A stretch of DNA of 30,015 nucleotides from Prorocentrum cordatum (Eukaryota; Sar; Dinophyceae; Prorocentrales; Prorocentraceae). Below the pieces are notes generated by a model. The model was given only the letters and a program-made list of their open reading frames with translations, did no database searches and had not been told where the DNA came from. The position numbers and the translations under genes are program-made. This document shows positions 1 through 10,320 of the stretch, in pieces. Numbering within the stretch: position 1 is the first letter of the stretch; the number at the start of each line of letters is the position of its first letter. Location: positions 199,609 through 229,623 of the forward strand of contig CAUYUJ010017634.1 of assembly GCA_963575745.1 (NCBI GenBank), written 5' to 3'.

Positions 1-284
1 TTGGGCCAGCGAATTTGTCCTCCAGAATTCCCCTGTATGAGGACAAGCGCGACCCAACCGTGGCCGCCGCCGGCGCCCTTCGCAGTCGACCCAGACCCCC
101 GCTGGTTAGGAGCAAATCGCGACGGGGAGTTTGCCGCCATTCTCGGCCTCTGGGGATCCTTGCCAGCCCTCGGGACCGTCAACATAACGATTCAGGCCGA
201 GGGCCCGGTCCCGGGGAATGGGTCCAGACCGCTGGGGGTCCACGTCATGACAGATTCATGAAGTCGGCGTTCTGGGGACGCCGT
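1..284. other. GC-rich DNA without a gene; short dispersed repeat
   Basis: No credible gene. About 119-155 and 160-185 resemble two later stretches. The words 'cggggagtttg', 'tcggc' and 'tgtgg/ctgggg' recur at 2149-2187, and 'gggaccgtcaa' recurs as 'aggaccgtcaa' near 2407. This suggests pieces of one old dispersed repeat. Open frames here overlap each other on both strands and carry no domain I recognise. Confidence 0.4.
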
Positions 285-400
285 TGCCGCCGCCGCCGCA
301 GTCACTGTTGTCGTCGTGGTTGCCGTCGCCGTCGTCGCCCTCGCTGTCGTCGTGGATGCAGTCCACGTCGTCGCCGACGTCGCCGTCTCCGTGCGAAGGT
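285..400. repeat. Imperfect GCC/GTC trinucleotide tract
   Basis: Runs of gccgcc, gtcgtc and cgtcgc repeat with few interruptions. Every frame on both strands is open and gives low-complexity protein, as expected of a trinucleotide repeat rather than a gene. Confidence 0.75.
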
Positions 401-450
401 GGCGGCATGAGGAAGCAGGAGCGCAAAGAGGAGAAGGGGTGGAGGAGGAG

Positions 451-496
451 GACACACACACACACACACACGCACACGCACACACACACACACACC
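451..496. repeat. (CA)n microsatellite
   Basis: Alternating CA/AC of about 45 bases with a few CG interruptions. It could adopt Z-form DNA. No gene is associated. Confidence 0.9.
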
Positions 497-1200
497 TCAC
501 ATGTATTGCTGCCCATGGCCGCCCTGGGGAGCTCTACCGATGAGTGTTGAGCTGCCTGCTCTCCCTGCCTCCCTCCCTCATGCTTCGGCGCCTCCAGCCC
601 ATTCTCGCTCCCGTGCCCTCTTTGTCCTGGTTTGAGCCGTCCGCGTGCTTGACCGTTGGACTCATGTGTCGCATAGTCGCAGCGGGGCACTGGGGATGGA
701 GGATGGGGAGAATGGCGGGTCAGGAGGGGAAAAAGACACGGACGCAAATAAAAGTCGCTGGCCACGACAATATGGGACAATGTGGGAAGCGGAGGGGAAG
801 ACGACAACCCAGAAAACATGGCAAAACATTGTGAATCTTGGAATTTGCGTTTGCAGTGGAAACCCGTGCCAAAAAACACCCTGCTTGCCTCCAGGGTGCC
901 CTAGGTTCCCTGGGTTTCGATGGTTCTGCTCTGGAGAGCATGGCGTTCCCACACCAAGAACCAATGGACGTCCTGGGGTCTCAGGGTTGGGTTTCGCGTG
1001 CAGGGTCTCGTGTGGTCGAGCTCCTGCTGTATATGTAAGTCGGGCCTGTCCCTCTACAGGAGGAAAAGTCAAACATAGTCAAGTCATAGCCTGGGGACGA
1101 CGTTTACACTATTTCTCATGATCTTTTGTGAACAGTTCTTGGCAATCTTTCGTTCTTCGTCCAGAGTCCGCCTGCAGGAGGACGCGCCCGACCTGACTGC
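497..1200. other. Intergenic DNA, nothing recognised
   Basis: Mixed-composition sequence with short open frames on both strands. I recognise no domain, RNA gene or clear repeat. The neighbouring segments are repeats, so this is most likely intergenic. Confidence 0.5.
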
Positions 1201-1670
1201 AAATCTCTCTCTCTCTCTGCGCGTGCCCCCTGGGCGCCCTCCGCGGGGAGGCGCGGAGGCCTCCTCCTGGGCGAGCCCGGAGGCCGCCCTCGCCCCCGCC
1301 GCCCCCGCCCCGGGTGCGGCGAGCAGGGCGCGGCGCGCCGCGCCCTGCTGCGGGGCACCCGGGGCGGGGTGGGGCCGGGAGGGGAGGGGGGGGGGGGCGA
1401 CCCCTTCCCTGGATGACCCATGGGCCCTGAGGGCGTCCCCTCCCCCCCCCCCCCCTCGTGCACGCTGTGCGTCCGTTCGCTCGCCTGCGCGGTCGGCTCG
1501 CGCGTCGTGCCCTTCGATGCGCGCGCGGCACACGTCCGAGCACGCGCGCGCGGTGCCCGCGCGCGGCGCGGGGCGGCGCGCGCGGGCGCCCCGCGGGGCT
1601 ACGCGGACAGACTGCGTCAGGCCCGCAGCGCCGGGGGGGGGGGGGGGGGACCCCGGCCCCCTCGAGCTAT
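1200..1670. other. CpG-dense GC-rich block with homopolymers
   Basis: Extremely GC-rich, with long runs of G (about 1381-1398 and 1630-1648) and C (about 1441-1456) and many GCGCGC words. Open frames occur on both strands simply because stop codons are AT-rich. I see no protein domain. G-runs could form quadruplexes. Confidence 0.6.
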
Positions 1671-1689
1671 AGGACTCGGCACGAGGGAC

Positions 1690-2135
1690 GTGGGTGCGGA
1701 AAGGACGGGTGCAGTGCCGAGCAGCAGGCCCTGCTCGTGGCGAGCAGGGCTCGCTGTGGGCGTCGCCGCGGCCTGTGTGTCTCGGGTCGGGCGAAAGGGG
1801 GGGATAGCAAAGGGGGGGTTTGAGAATCAGCTCACGTAGCTGATTTTCCCGGCGCCTCCCGGCGCCAGAGGCGCCCATGTATCGAGGAATGGGCCCCTCG
1901 GTGGGGCCGAAACCAGCTGCATGCAGCAGATTTCGCAACCCCCCCTTTCCCAATCCCCCCCCTTTCGCCGCGGCCTGTGTGTCCATTCGGGGCAGAAGGC
2001 CGCCTGCCCGACAGCGGCCGCTGTCGGTTCGGGGCGACAGTCGCTGTTGGGCATTGTGCCCCTTGTTTCCGTGCCCCTGTCGGGCGTCCAAGCCCCGGGA
2101 GGGGAGGGGAGGGGGGGGCCGCAGGCCCCCTCGAG
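1690..2135. repeat. Hairpin-rich dispersed repeat, copy H1
   Basis: A string of local inverted repeats. Examples are AATCAGCT/AGCTGATT (near 1826-1846), CTGCATGCAG (near 1917), and a perfect 20-bp palindrome at 2008-2027 reading CCGACAGCGG/CCGCTGTCGG. Two small stems follow, GCGAC/GTCGC and GGGCA/TGCCC. The 3' half (1960-2092) matches 16515-16642 in order and in hairpin layout. The stretch 1690-1790 looks like a second diverged unit. Bases 1877-1965 recur inverted at 25740-25822. Function is unknown; a non-autonomous mobile element or a structured-RNA-derived repeat are both possible. Confidence 0.65.
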
Positions 2136-2259
2136 CTAGGACGGAGTCATGGCGGGGAGTTTGTCGCTGCTTTCGGCTTGTGGAGGACGATCAATGGAGA
2201 GGAAGCATGTTGCCAAATAATTTCCAGATGTCTAGAACATGTGTTAAAACTGTCATAGA

Positions 2260-2810
2260 AATATAAAAACCATGTTTAAAAAACATATGTTCGGGACATT
2301 CTCCTTACATTTGAAACACTTTTTTAATTCGATGATAGGACTGTTAGGGTGTCCATTGTCGTGGCATCCACAACTTTCGGCCCCTGCGGGCCCTCGCCAG
2401 GCCCCAGGACCGTCAAGAAACGAGTCGGGACGAGAAGCCGGCCCGTGCAGGAAAGAATCGGGACTTCCGGGGACGCCGTCCTGACCAAATCAGGACGTCG
2501 CGTGTCTGGGTTTGGGAGCCCCCGAACCAGGGGGTGAGATGTCAGGTGGTGATCTGGAAGCCCCCGAAAAGTCACTGCAGGGGCCTGGAACACGGGGTCA
2601 CCGCCGGGTTTCGTGACTCCTGGGCGCACCAACGTCCGGGACATCCTCGTAAGACCACACGGGGCCCCGAGTCGGGTGGTGGCACCGCGTCGCCCGAGAC
2701 TCACCAGCGGGGTGTCGTCGCCACCGCGTCTGGGGACTCCCAAGGGAGGGGGGGTCGGAGGCCAGAGGCGGCGGGGCGAGGGAAGAGGAGGGCGGCAGAG
2801 GAGGGAGGGG
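2260..2810. other. Intergenic DNA, nothing recognised
   Basis: An AT-richer start (2205-2350) passes into GC-rich sequence containing degenerate 'gggac' and 'cccga' words. Open frames on both strands show no domain. No RNA gene seen. Confidence 0.45.
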
Positions 2811-2868
2811 GGAGGAAGGATGAGGAGGAGGAGGAGGAGGAGGAGGAGGAGGAGGAGGAGGAGGAATG
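2811..2868 (+). repeat. (GGA)n microsatellite
   Basis: About 48 bases of uninterrupted GAG/GGA triplets, purine-only on the + strand. It reads as polyglutamate or polyarginine depending on frame and is not evidence of a gene. Confidence 0.9.
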
Positions 2869-3049
2869 AAGGGTATCTATTGTTCGTTGGTGTTTAGTCG
2901 CTCCGCTCACTCCGCCGGCCCATGTTGCATCACTGTTGCGTGGTGGTGTGCTCGTGCCCGGGGGGAACGGTCGGGCAGGCAGGACGGTCTACGAGGAGGT
3001 CTTTGGATATGTGGCTCGAGATCCGATAGACTGCCACAGAGGGCGCCAA

Positions 3050-3690
3050 GATGGCCCAAGAGAGCTCCGGCAGAGTTTTGAGACGTACCTGGGTTGTGAG
3101 TCAAAGTCCTTATGGAAGCTTCTTGGGGTCTTTGGGTCCTCTCTGGGCTTCCTGGGGGCCTGTTGTGAGTCTTGGGGGCCTCATCTGGGGCCTTTTGGGT
3201 GCCTCTTGTAGCCTCTCGGGGGTCTCTTGCTTCCTGGGCACCTCTCGGGGCCGATAGCTAGGCTGTTTGGAGCCATCTTGATCCATTTGGGGGCAACCCT
3301 GGAGGCTTTTTGGGCCGTCTTTGAGCGATCTTGGGACCTCTTGGGCCGTCCAGGGCGGTCTGCCATTCGAAAATGCGGTACCGCCAAAAGCACCCGAAAA
3401 CCTAAGCAAAATCAATGTTTGCCTCTTCGGGGCCTCTCGAAGTCCTCTTGGAACCCTCCTGGGGCGCCTTCGGCGCTTCTTGGGCTGTCTTGGGGCCAAC
3501 GTGGGCCATCTTGGAACACTCTTGGCCCGAGGCCGTGGGGCGTGCCAACTTTTTGGTGACTCATTGGGGCGCTTGGGGGGGGCTCTGAGGCCGCGCCCAA
3601 GAGTTCCGGCATCTCTGGCCCGACCTTGCCGGGACCTTGCCAGGGTACTTTTCGTCCGGGGACCCCAGAAATCTTACCGGAGATTTTGAC
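3050..3690 (-). repeat. CCAAGAGGCC low-complexity family, inverted copy
   Basis: The + strand is full of 'cttgggggcc', 'cctcttgg' and 'gggcctc' words, the reverse complement of the 'cccaagaggcccc' words that fill 6560-7560, 15770-16420 and 21140-22160. The linker around 3370-3425 is the reverse complement of the R-repeat linker near 6800-6890, which begins 'aagaggccaacatcgt'. The frame gives Gly/Leu/Ser/Trp-rich protein in several frames. I read it as a repeat fragment rather than a gene. Confidence 0.6.
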
Positions 3691-3699
3691 ACGCCAGTG

Positions 3700-4423
3700 G
3701 TCCGTTGGGGTGTGAAGGGTTTGTTTGCATATTTTAAAAAGTTCCTTTGATAGCGCGTTGTTAGAGGGTTGGTAGAGGGCCACCGAAGAGTCCCACTGTG
3801 GGGAAGGGCAGGGAGCCCTCCGGCAGCTGTTTCGCCTGAGACCCCTCACGATGCATTGAGGACTCGTGTTTCCACTTCAGGGCCAGCTTCATTTGTTGGT
3901 GCAGCCGGCCACGGACCCGTGCAAAAACACACCAGGGTGCACATGGTCTTGCTCTCGCCTCCGCGGGGGTGAATTCGCCGTCCGGATGGCCACGGTCCAT
4001 GTTGCAAAGAATATCCCGTACGGTGCACATGGCCGTGCTCTCTTCGCCTTTGGTTGCTACTCGGGAAATTTGCTGGAGTCCCAATATTCATTCATAGTTG
4101 TGTCTATATCAGTGCATGAGCATGTGTCTATATATGTATAAAAAAATGCCAGCCAGCGTGGGTCCCAGACTGCGATTTTCGAACAACGGATGATGTGCGA
4201 TTCATATCGTGCGATATCTGTTGTACGTTTTACGTTTTGTGCAACATAAGTATTGCAGTTCATACACATACACTTATAGATCTACGTTTTTTCTACATAA
4301 CTGTGTATATATGTATTGCGCACTCCATGCGATGCACCACTTATGTTGTTTGCGTAGGTGGTGCAACATATGAGGTACAAAAAAACGTGCTGCAACCTAC
4401 GTGGTGCAAACAATCACCTGCTC
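3700..4423. other. AT-richer intergenic DNA with small repeats
   Basis: Less GC-rich than its surroundings. A short direct repeat (ggtgcacatgg followed by tgctctc) occurs near 3935 and 4022. A hairpin with 8-bp arms TGCACCAC/GTGGTGCA lies at 4333-4340 and 4358-4365, and the neighbouring GCGTAGGT/ACCTACGT also pair. No gene recognised. Confidence 0.45.
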
Positions 4424-4604
4424 AACTTGAAGCTGTCCTCTCCACTGCTCGTGCAAACATCCCACCCTCCCGCCCGCAACTTGGTCGCAAGACCTCTTAA
4501 GACAAGACCGTGACGGTGGGTACCAGATGGCACTTGGCCACGACACCGACGCCGACGACGACAGCGACGACGACGACGACGGCGCCTCAATAATCAATGC
4601 TCAA

Positions 4605-5130
4605 CTTGAAGTTGTCCACTCCACTGCTCGCGCAAACATCCCACCCACTCGCCCGCACATTGGTTTGCAAGCACCATGCGGCGGCGATTGCGATGCTTGC
4701 TTGGCGCTGGCTTGTGCATCTCTGCGGCCGCGACAGCCCGCGCATGCACGCGCGCGCATGCACTTTGGCGCGACCGACGCAGCCTCGGTGGCGCTGACCG
4801 GTGGGCACATCTCAGCCGGCAGTTCAGTGCGAGTCGGCGATTCGGGCGGGCGCAGTACCATGCCAATGTCGGCAACGGTACACATTGTGATGATAGTAGC
4901 GATGGTGGTGATGATGCTGGCAGCGTTGACCAAGGCCAGAGACGGCGCGGATGCTGATCGCTCCAACAACGATGACGGCGCCCTCGCGTCGACAATGGAG
5001 GTTTTAGACAGAGTTCGACGTGCGCGCGCGGCCGTCGCGCGAGAGTGGCCCGCGTGGTATTATTTGAAACGGATCGCCCCCCCACCCCCCCCAACCCGCG
5101 CGCAAGGGCGTGCGAATGACGTCGGCATTT
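4605..5130 (+). repeat. Module A, copy 1
   Basis: Full-length copy of the roughly 520-bp module. Landmarks in order are the ccactgctcgcgcaa start, the ggcggcgattgcgatg box, gcatctctgcggccgcg, cagtgcgagtcggcga and the gcgcgagagtggcccgc end. A shortened copy of the module start lies just upstream (about 4424-4495). Confidence 0.7.
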
Positions 5131-5660
5131 GGCAGAATTTTATCAACATGTTGAAAGGAAAAAAGAAAAAACTTCAAGTGTCTTAAGAATTTGCAAGGGC
5201 GCGAGCGCACGCTCTTTTGACAACTCACGTTGCGAAGCCTTGTGTGTGTTTTTGTTGCATGTGGTTTGGACACTCGGTTTTGCCATCCTTCCGAAACCGA
5301 AGCTTTGTGAAGGATTTCTTCATGCGCGCTACGACGCGCGCGTGCGCACTTCGTTGTATTTGGTGCAAATGCTTCTCGCGACGGCACGCGCGCGAGGGCA
5401 TTCGAACGATTTCGACATGCGCGCGCGAAGTCCGTTTGATAGTACGTGCTGAGCATGTTGATGCACCGATGATTTTCTCAAGGGTTCGGAAGAGCGCGTG
5501 CGCATGTTTTTCTCTATGAAACCCGTGTTGCGACACCGTGTTTTGTTATTTATATATATATATATATATATATAAATCTTTCCTTCGCCGAAGGTTTTCG
5601 AGGAATTGCGGCATGCGCGCGCGACGACGCGCGCGTGCGCACTTCGTCCCACTGTTTAAC

Positions 5661-5860
5661 AGGATTGTTGGAAAACCCTTGACTTGTGAAACAACGAATG
5701 CGCGTTCAAAGTATGTATTGCCGAGCATGGGGGGGTGGGGGGTGGCGATACCGGCTTGGCCCAGTATGAATTCACAGGTCGGATGGATACTGGTCAGACC
5801 AGTGTGCACATTGCAATTCGAAAAGGTGAATCGTTAAGTCCGGGGGGGGGGGGAGTGGTA
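5661..5860 (+). repeat. Module B, copy 1
   Basis: Contains the ggcgatacc, ggcccagtat and cacattgcaat landmarks and a terminal G-run. It directly precedes module A copy 2, as module B does before A copy 3. Confidence 0.6.
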
Positions 5861-5914
5861 GAATCTCTCCTCTTTTTCCGACTGGTGAATCTTTTTTTTC
5901 AAACGAGTTGACAC

Positions 5915-6375
5915 ATTCCTTGCCTTTGCAAACATCCCACCCACCCACCCGCAATTCGGTTTGCAAAACCCATGTGGTGGCGATTGCGATGAGTGCTCGG
6001 CGTTGGCTGATGCATTTCTGCGGCCGTGCCAACCCAATCACGCGTTCGGCACATCCCAGCTGACAGTTCAGTGCGAGTCGGCGACTTGGGCGGGCGCGGT
6101 ACCATGCCAATGTCGACTACAGCGGACACGATCATGATAGTAGCGATGCTGGTGGCGATGTTGACAGTGACGGCAGCGCGGCCAGTGCGGGCGCAGATGC
6201 TGATCACGCCGGCGACGATGGCCGCGTTCTCGCGTCGACAATGGAGGTTCGGGAAAGAGTTCGACATGCGCGCGCGGCCGATTCGCGAGAGTGGCCCGCA
6301 TGGAATTATTCGATACGTATCGTCCCCCCCCCCCAGTACGCGCGCAAGGGCGCGCGAATAATTTCGGCATGCGTC
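5915..6375 (+). repeat. Module A, copy 2 (internal deletion)
   Basis: Matches copies 1 and 3 but lacks roughly 60 bases around the middle box, jumping from gccgtgccaacccaa to cacgcgttcggcacat. It is followed by module-C-like sequence and then by the microsatellite that borders R1. Confidence 0.7.
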
Positions 6376-6419
6376 GCCATATGCCCGTTTGGCAAAATTC
6401 CCAGAGAAGGCTGACATCT

Positions 6420-6549
6420 CTGTGTATAACAATGTGAATAACATGTATTGTGTATGTATGTATGTATGTATGTATGTATGTATGTATGTATGTATGTATG
6501 TATATATGTATATATATATATATATATATATACATATATAATATTCCCC
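6420..6549. repeat. (TATG)n and (TA)n compound microsatellite
   Basis: About 15 TATG/TGTA units pass into pure TA/TG dinucleotides. This forms the 5' border of R1. The R2 copy also has TA-rich microsatellites on both sides. Confidence 0.9.
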
Positions 6550-7935
6550 GGCCCGGGGCCCCACACCTCCCCGCCACTCCTCGCGGACTCTCCCGGCACC
6601 GCTCCCCCGGCGTTTCCGGGGAGCTTCCACAGCGCCCCAGGCGGGCCCAAGACGCCTCCCAGGAGCCCCCAGAATGCGAAAGGATGGCCCAAGACGCCGC
6701 CAAGCAACCCAAGCCAGCCTTCCGACGGCTCTCGAGGCTCCCAGGTGGCTTCCAAGAGACCCCAAAAGAGGTCCGAGGGGCGTCCTGGGACGGCCCGAAG
6801 AGGCCAACATCGTCGATTTTTATTATTTTTGTTGAATGTTTTGGGCTTCTCGCGTTTTCTAGCTTCCAATGGTCGAAGATCGCCGAAGAGGCTCCCAAAA
6901 CCGCCCTAAGACCATCCAAGAGACCTTCAGGACGGCCCCAAGACGGGCTAAGAAGGCTCCAAGACTGCCGAAGAGGCGCCCAGGACAGCCCCATACCACC
7001 CCAGAACAGGCCCAAGATGGGCCCGAGAGCGGGAGCAGGAGGCTTCCAGAGATCTTCGAGCGGCCTCCAGGACATCCCAGAGGCCCCTAACCCCCCCGGA
7101 TTTTTGAGAGGCCCCAGAAAGACCAGAACAGCCCAAGAGACTTGCGAGAGCCGTCCCGAGAGAGCCCAGAGAGGGTGAAATCGTTGATTTCCAATGGTTT
7201 CCCTAATGTGTTTTGCCTTCTCACGTTCTCCCGCTTCCAACCCTCGAGGATCGAGGATTTCAAAAAAAACATAGGGGGTTTCCCAGAATTCCCCTTTTTT
7301 CCAAGTGGGACTCCTACTCGGAGATCCCACACATCCCCGACATCTGGCTGGTACCGCGCCTCCCGGCTTCCCGGTGGGCCCCCAAGACGCCCAATGACAG
7401 CCCAACACGACCCCAAGAAGCCACCAGAACGTAAAGAACGGCTCAACACGCTCCTGCGCAGCCCGAGACACCTTTCCGACGGCTCTCCAGGCCTCCAGGA
7501 GGCCTCCCAAACCCCCAGTGGGTCCGGAAGATCCCAAACCCCTGAGGGGCCCGGCTGCAAACCCCCGAGGCACAAACAAAAAACGGCGCCGAACAGCGCC
7601 GAGGAACTGGAAAAAACTGACATTCCATATTTTTTTGTTTTTTTCAAGTTTGGCCCCCAGTCTACTCTTGCACAACAGACCACAATTCGGACCCCTCACT
7701 TCAAAAAAAAAGCCAGGAAGCCTTGAGGGGCCCCAAATCGTTGAATACCTAGAGGCAGTTAATGATTTCTGCCTTTCTGCACTTCTCCTTCTATACGATT
7801 CCGAGCAGGGCCTCCAAGGGAGTCCCTGGACGCAAGAATCGACCAACATAAGATGTCATGAGTTCGCCGATGAAGCCTAGCTAAAACTTGAGCGCGCGCG
7901 AAGCGCGCCCGATGGCTCTAGTATATATATATATA
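6550..7935 (+). repeat. R1, 1.4-kb dispersed repeat, copy 1
   Basis: Aligns end to end with R2 (21130-22522). Both begin just after a TA microsatellite with 'gccacacctcccc'-like sequence, run through CCAAGAGGCCCC-type low complexity with two linkers (near 6800-6890 and 7165-7260), and end with 'gcctagctaaaacttgag', a GCGCGC-GAA-GCGCGC hairpin and 'tctag(t/c)atata'. On the - strand one frame stays open from 7849 to about 6068 and reads as a Gly/Leu/Trp/Ser-rich protein; in R2 the same frame is broken. The 3'-terminal hairpin followed by a microsatellite resembles the 3' end of a non-LTR retroelement, but no reverse transcriptase was found. Confidence 0.7.
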
Positions 7936-7981
7936 TATACATGGGTGTGCATACAAATATGTGTATATATATATATGTATA
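7919..7981. repeat. TA-rich microsatellite at the 3' border of R1
   Basis: Two TA runs separated by 'catgggtgtgcatacaaatatg'-type sequence. Module C resumes directly after it, so R1 plus its TA flanks appears to sit inside the A/B/C array. Confidence 0.85.
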
Positions 7982-8465
7982 AGAATTCGCAAGATCGCGA
8001 TCGCACGTTTTTTTATTTCAAACATTGTTGTTACAAAGCCATGTGTTGTTATAGGTGTTGTGGACACTCGGTTTTGAAATCGCTACGGCACCGAAGATTT
8101 TGAAACAGGTTTCGGCATGCTCGCGCGAAGACACGCGCGCGTGCACTTCGTCTCATTTGTGTTGCAAGGGGGTCTCGCGACGGCACGCGCGCAAGGGCGC
8201 TCGGACGATGTCGGCATACACGCGCGAAGCCAGTTTGGTAGCGCTTTCGAAACTGATGAAGAACTCCTGGTTTGCTTCAGTGCTGCAGTAGCGCGCGCAA
8301 GCTTTTTTTTGAGGATCCGTGTTGCGAAACCCTTTCGTTTTGTATCTATCTTGGGCACTATATTTTTTATACAAAAAAGAAGAACTTACGCAACCGACGG
8401 TGTTTGAAGGATTTCGGCATGCGCGCGCGACGTCGCGCGCGTGTGCACTGCGCTTCACATGTAGT
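7980..8465 (+). repeat. Two module C copies
   Basis: Units share 'cgcaaga', 'acactcggttttgaaat', 'gaaggatttcggcatgcgcgcgcga' and 'gcgcgcgtg'. The second carries a GCGCGC inverted repeat at about 8420-8443. They are followed by module B (8466-8690). Confidence 0.6.
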
Positions 8466-8690
8466 AAGCTGTTTGTAGAACCTGATGACTTGTGCTAAAC
8501 GAGTGCGCGGACATAACGTGTTTGCAGAGGGTGGGGGAGGGATACCTTGTCGCCTGGAATGGTACGGGCTCAAAGTTAGGATGGACGATGGGGCAGAATC
8601 ACATGTAAATTGCAATACGAAAAGGGGGCCGAGAATTCCGGGGGAGTCTTTCCTTTTCAAGGCAGGAGAATCGATGTGGTACAGTATGCG
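8466..8690 (+). repeat. Module B, copy 2
   Basis: Landmarks: aaacgagtgcgcg, gcagagggtgg, ggaatggtacgggctca, ggacgatgggg and aattgcaatacgaaaagggg. A truncated module A start follows at 8735-8815. Confidence 0.6.
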
Positions 8691-9115
8691 TTGTGCAATA
8701 TAGTGGGTGCAATCTATGCGTTGAAGTGAATTTCTGTTCGCACTGAGTTGTCAACCCCACCGCTCGCGCAACCCACCCACCAACCCACCCGCAGCTTGGT
8801 TTGCAAACCACATCTTCGTTTCATTTCTTGCGATGGGTTCTTGCGACGGCACGCGCGCAAGGGCACTCGAACGATTTCAGCATGCGCGCGCGAAGCCCGT
8901 TTGGTGGCATTTTCTGAACATAATGAAAAAAAACTGCTTCTTTAAAATCTAATTCGCAATAGCGCGCGCAATATTGTTTTAAACATCCGCGCTGCGAAAC
9001 CTTATATGTTTAAACTGTTTTTGGGGGACTCGATTTTGAAATCCTTACGACACCAACTGTTTTTGACAGGATGGTGGCAGGCGCGCGCGACTGGGCGCGC
9101 ATGTGCATTTCGTTT

Positions 9116-9335
9116 CGTTTTTTTCTTGTTTTGCAAAAAACTCTTGGAGAAAACAGAGGAACTGCAATATTCGAGTGTGCGCGCATATTTTTTTGCAGAG
9201 GCTGGCGGGGGGGATAACGGCTCGGCTGGGATGGTATGGGCTCATCCATAGGACAGACGATGGGCCAGCATCGTATGCACATTGCAATACGAGAAGGGGG
9301 GCGGATAATCCGATGGGGGGGGGGTCTTGCCGAAT
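9116..9335 (+). repeat. Module B, copy 3
   Basis: Landmarks: gcagaggctgg, gggatggtatgggctcat, gacgatgggccagcatcg, gcacattgcaatacgagaagg and a G-run. It directly precedes module A copy 3. Confidence 0.6.
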
Positions 9336-9850
9336 CTGAAGTTGTCGTTTCCACTGCTCGCGCAACCATCCCACCCGCCCACCCGCAACTTGGTTTATAA
9401 AGCCCATGCGGCGGCGATTGCGATGAGTGCTCCGTGTTGGCTGGTGCATCTCTGCGGCCGCGCCAGCCCGCGCACGCTCGCGCGCGCAGCGGCCAGCTAG
9501 TTTGGCGCGACCGACGCGAACACGATGGCGCTGACCGCTCGGCACATTCCAGCAGGCACTGCAGTGCGAGTTGGCGACTTTGGCGGGCGCGGTATCCTGG
9601 CAACGTCGACAGCGGTAGACACGATGATGATCGTAGCGACACTGGTGACGATGTTGACAAGGACGGCGGCGCGGACATTGCGGGCGCCGATGCTGATCAC
9701 GCCAGCGACGATGACGGCGTCTTCGCGTCGGTGATGAAAGTTTTGACAGGAATTCGAAGTGCGCGCGCGGCCGTTGCGCGAGAGTGGCCCGCATGGTAAG
9801 ATTTGACACGGATCGTGCCACCCCATCACGCGCGCAAGGGTTTGCGAACG
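9336..9850 (+). repeat. Module A, copy 3
   Basis: Full-length copy matching copy 1: ccactgctcgcgcaa, ggcggcgattgcgatg, catctctgcggccgcg, tttggcgcgaccgacgc and gcgcgagagtggcccgcatgg all occur in the same order. No frame is kept open across all copies. Confidence 0.7.
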
Positions 9851-10095
9851 ATTTCGACATGCGCGCCCGCGAAGCCCGTTTGGTAGATTGTATGACAATG
9901 TCGAACAACCTATGGTTCCCGTAAGACTTCGCAAGAGCGCGCGCAAGCTTTGTTATGGAAGCCCGTGTTGCGCAACCATGCATTTTTATTTTTGTTATTT
10001 GGACAATCGGTTTTGAAACCCATGCGAAACCGGGGGTATTCTGAATGATTTCGGCATTCGCGCGCGACGACGCGCGCGTGTTCTTTTCGCCCAGT

Positions 10096-10320
10096 ATGTT
10101 TGCGAGGGATTATTGACAACTTCTGGTCTTCGACAAACGAGTGCGCGCGCATAGCTTTTGTTACAGATGATGGCTGGGAGTGGGGGCGATACCAGCGTGG
10201 CTGGGATGGTACGAGTTCATATTCAGGACGGACGATGGGCCAGAATCGTATGTGCATTGCAATACGGAAAGGGTGCCGGTAATCCCGGGGTGGGGGTAGA
10301 GGTTGTATTCTTTTTAGAAG
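10096..10320 (+). repeat. Module B, copy 4
   Basis: Landmarks: acaaacgagtgcgcgcgcat, ggcgatacc, ggctgggatggtacg, ggacgatgggccagaatcg and gcattgcaatacgg. This is the last unit of the array. Confidence 0.6.

Larger units (their letters stand above)
4424..10320. repeat. Composite repeat array of modules A, B and C
   Basis: Three diverged modules recur. Module A (about 520 bp) starts near 'ccactgctcgcgcaa' and carries 'ggcggcgattgcgatg' and 'gagagtggcccgc'. Module C (about 200-290 bp) carries 'acactcggttttg' and 'tttcggcatgcgcgcgcga'. Module B (about 210 bp) carries 'gacgatgggccagaatcg' and 'cattgcaata'. The order is A, C, C, B, A, then the R1 insertion, then C, C, B, part of A, C, B, A, C, B. 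Many GCGCGC inverted repeats sit in module C. The overlapping open frames are not conserved between copies, so I do not call genes. Confidence 0.7.

Noticed and set aside
1084-2091. 335-codon - strand frame
   Set aside because: Lies in an extremely GC-rich block with equally long frames on the other strand and crosses the hairpin repeat H1.
8560-8575. GGGCTCAAAG as another leader relict
   Set aside because: Part of module B and lacks the TTTT run; other module B copies read 'gggctcat' or 'gagttcat'.
5160-10090. CRISPR-like array because modules recur with spacing
   Set aside because: Repeats are long, diverged and unevenly spaced, with no short identical repeats or unique equal-length spacers; the DNA is eukaryotic.
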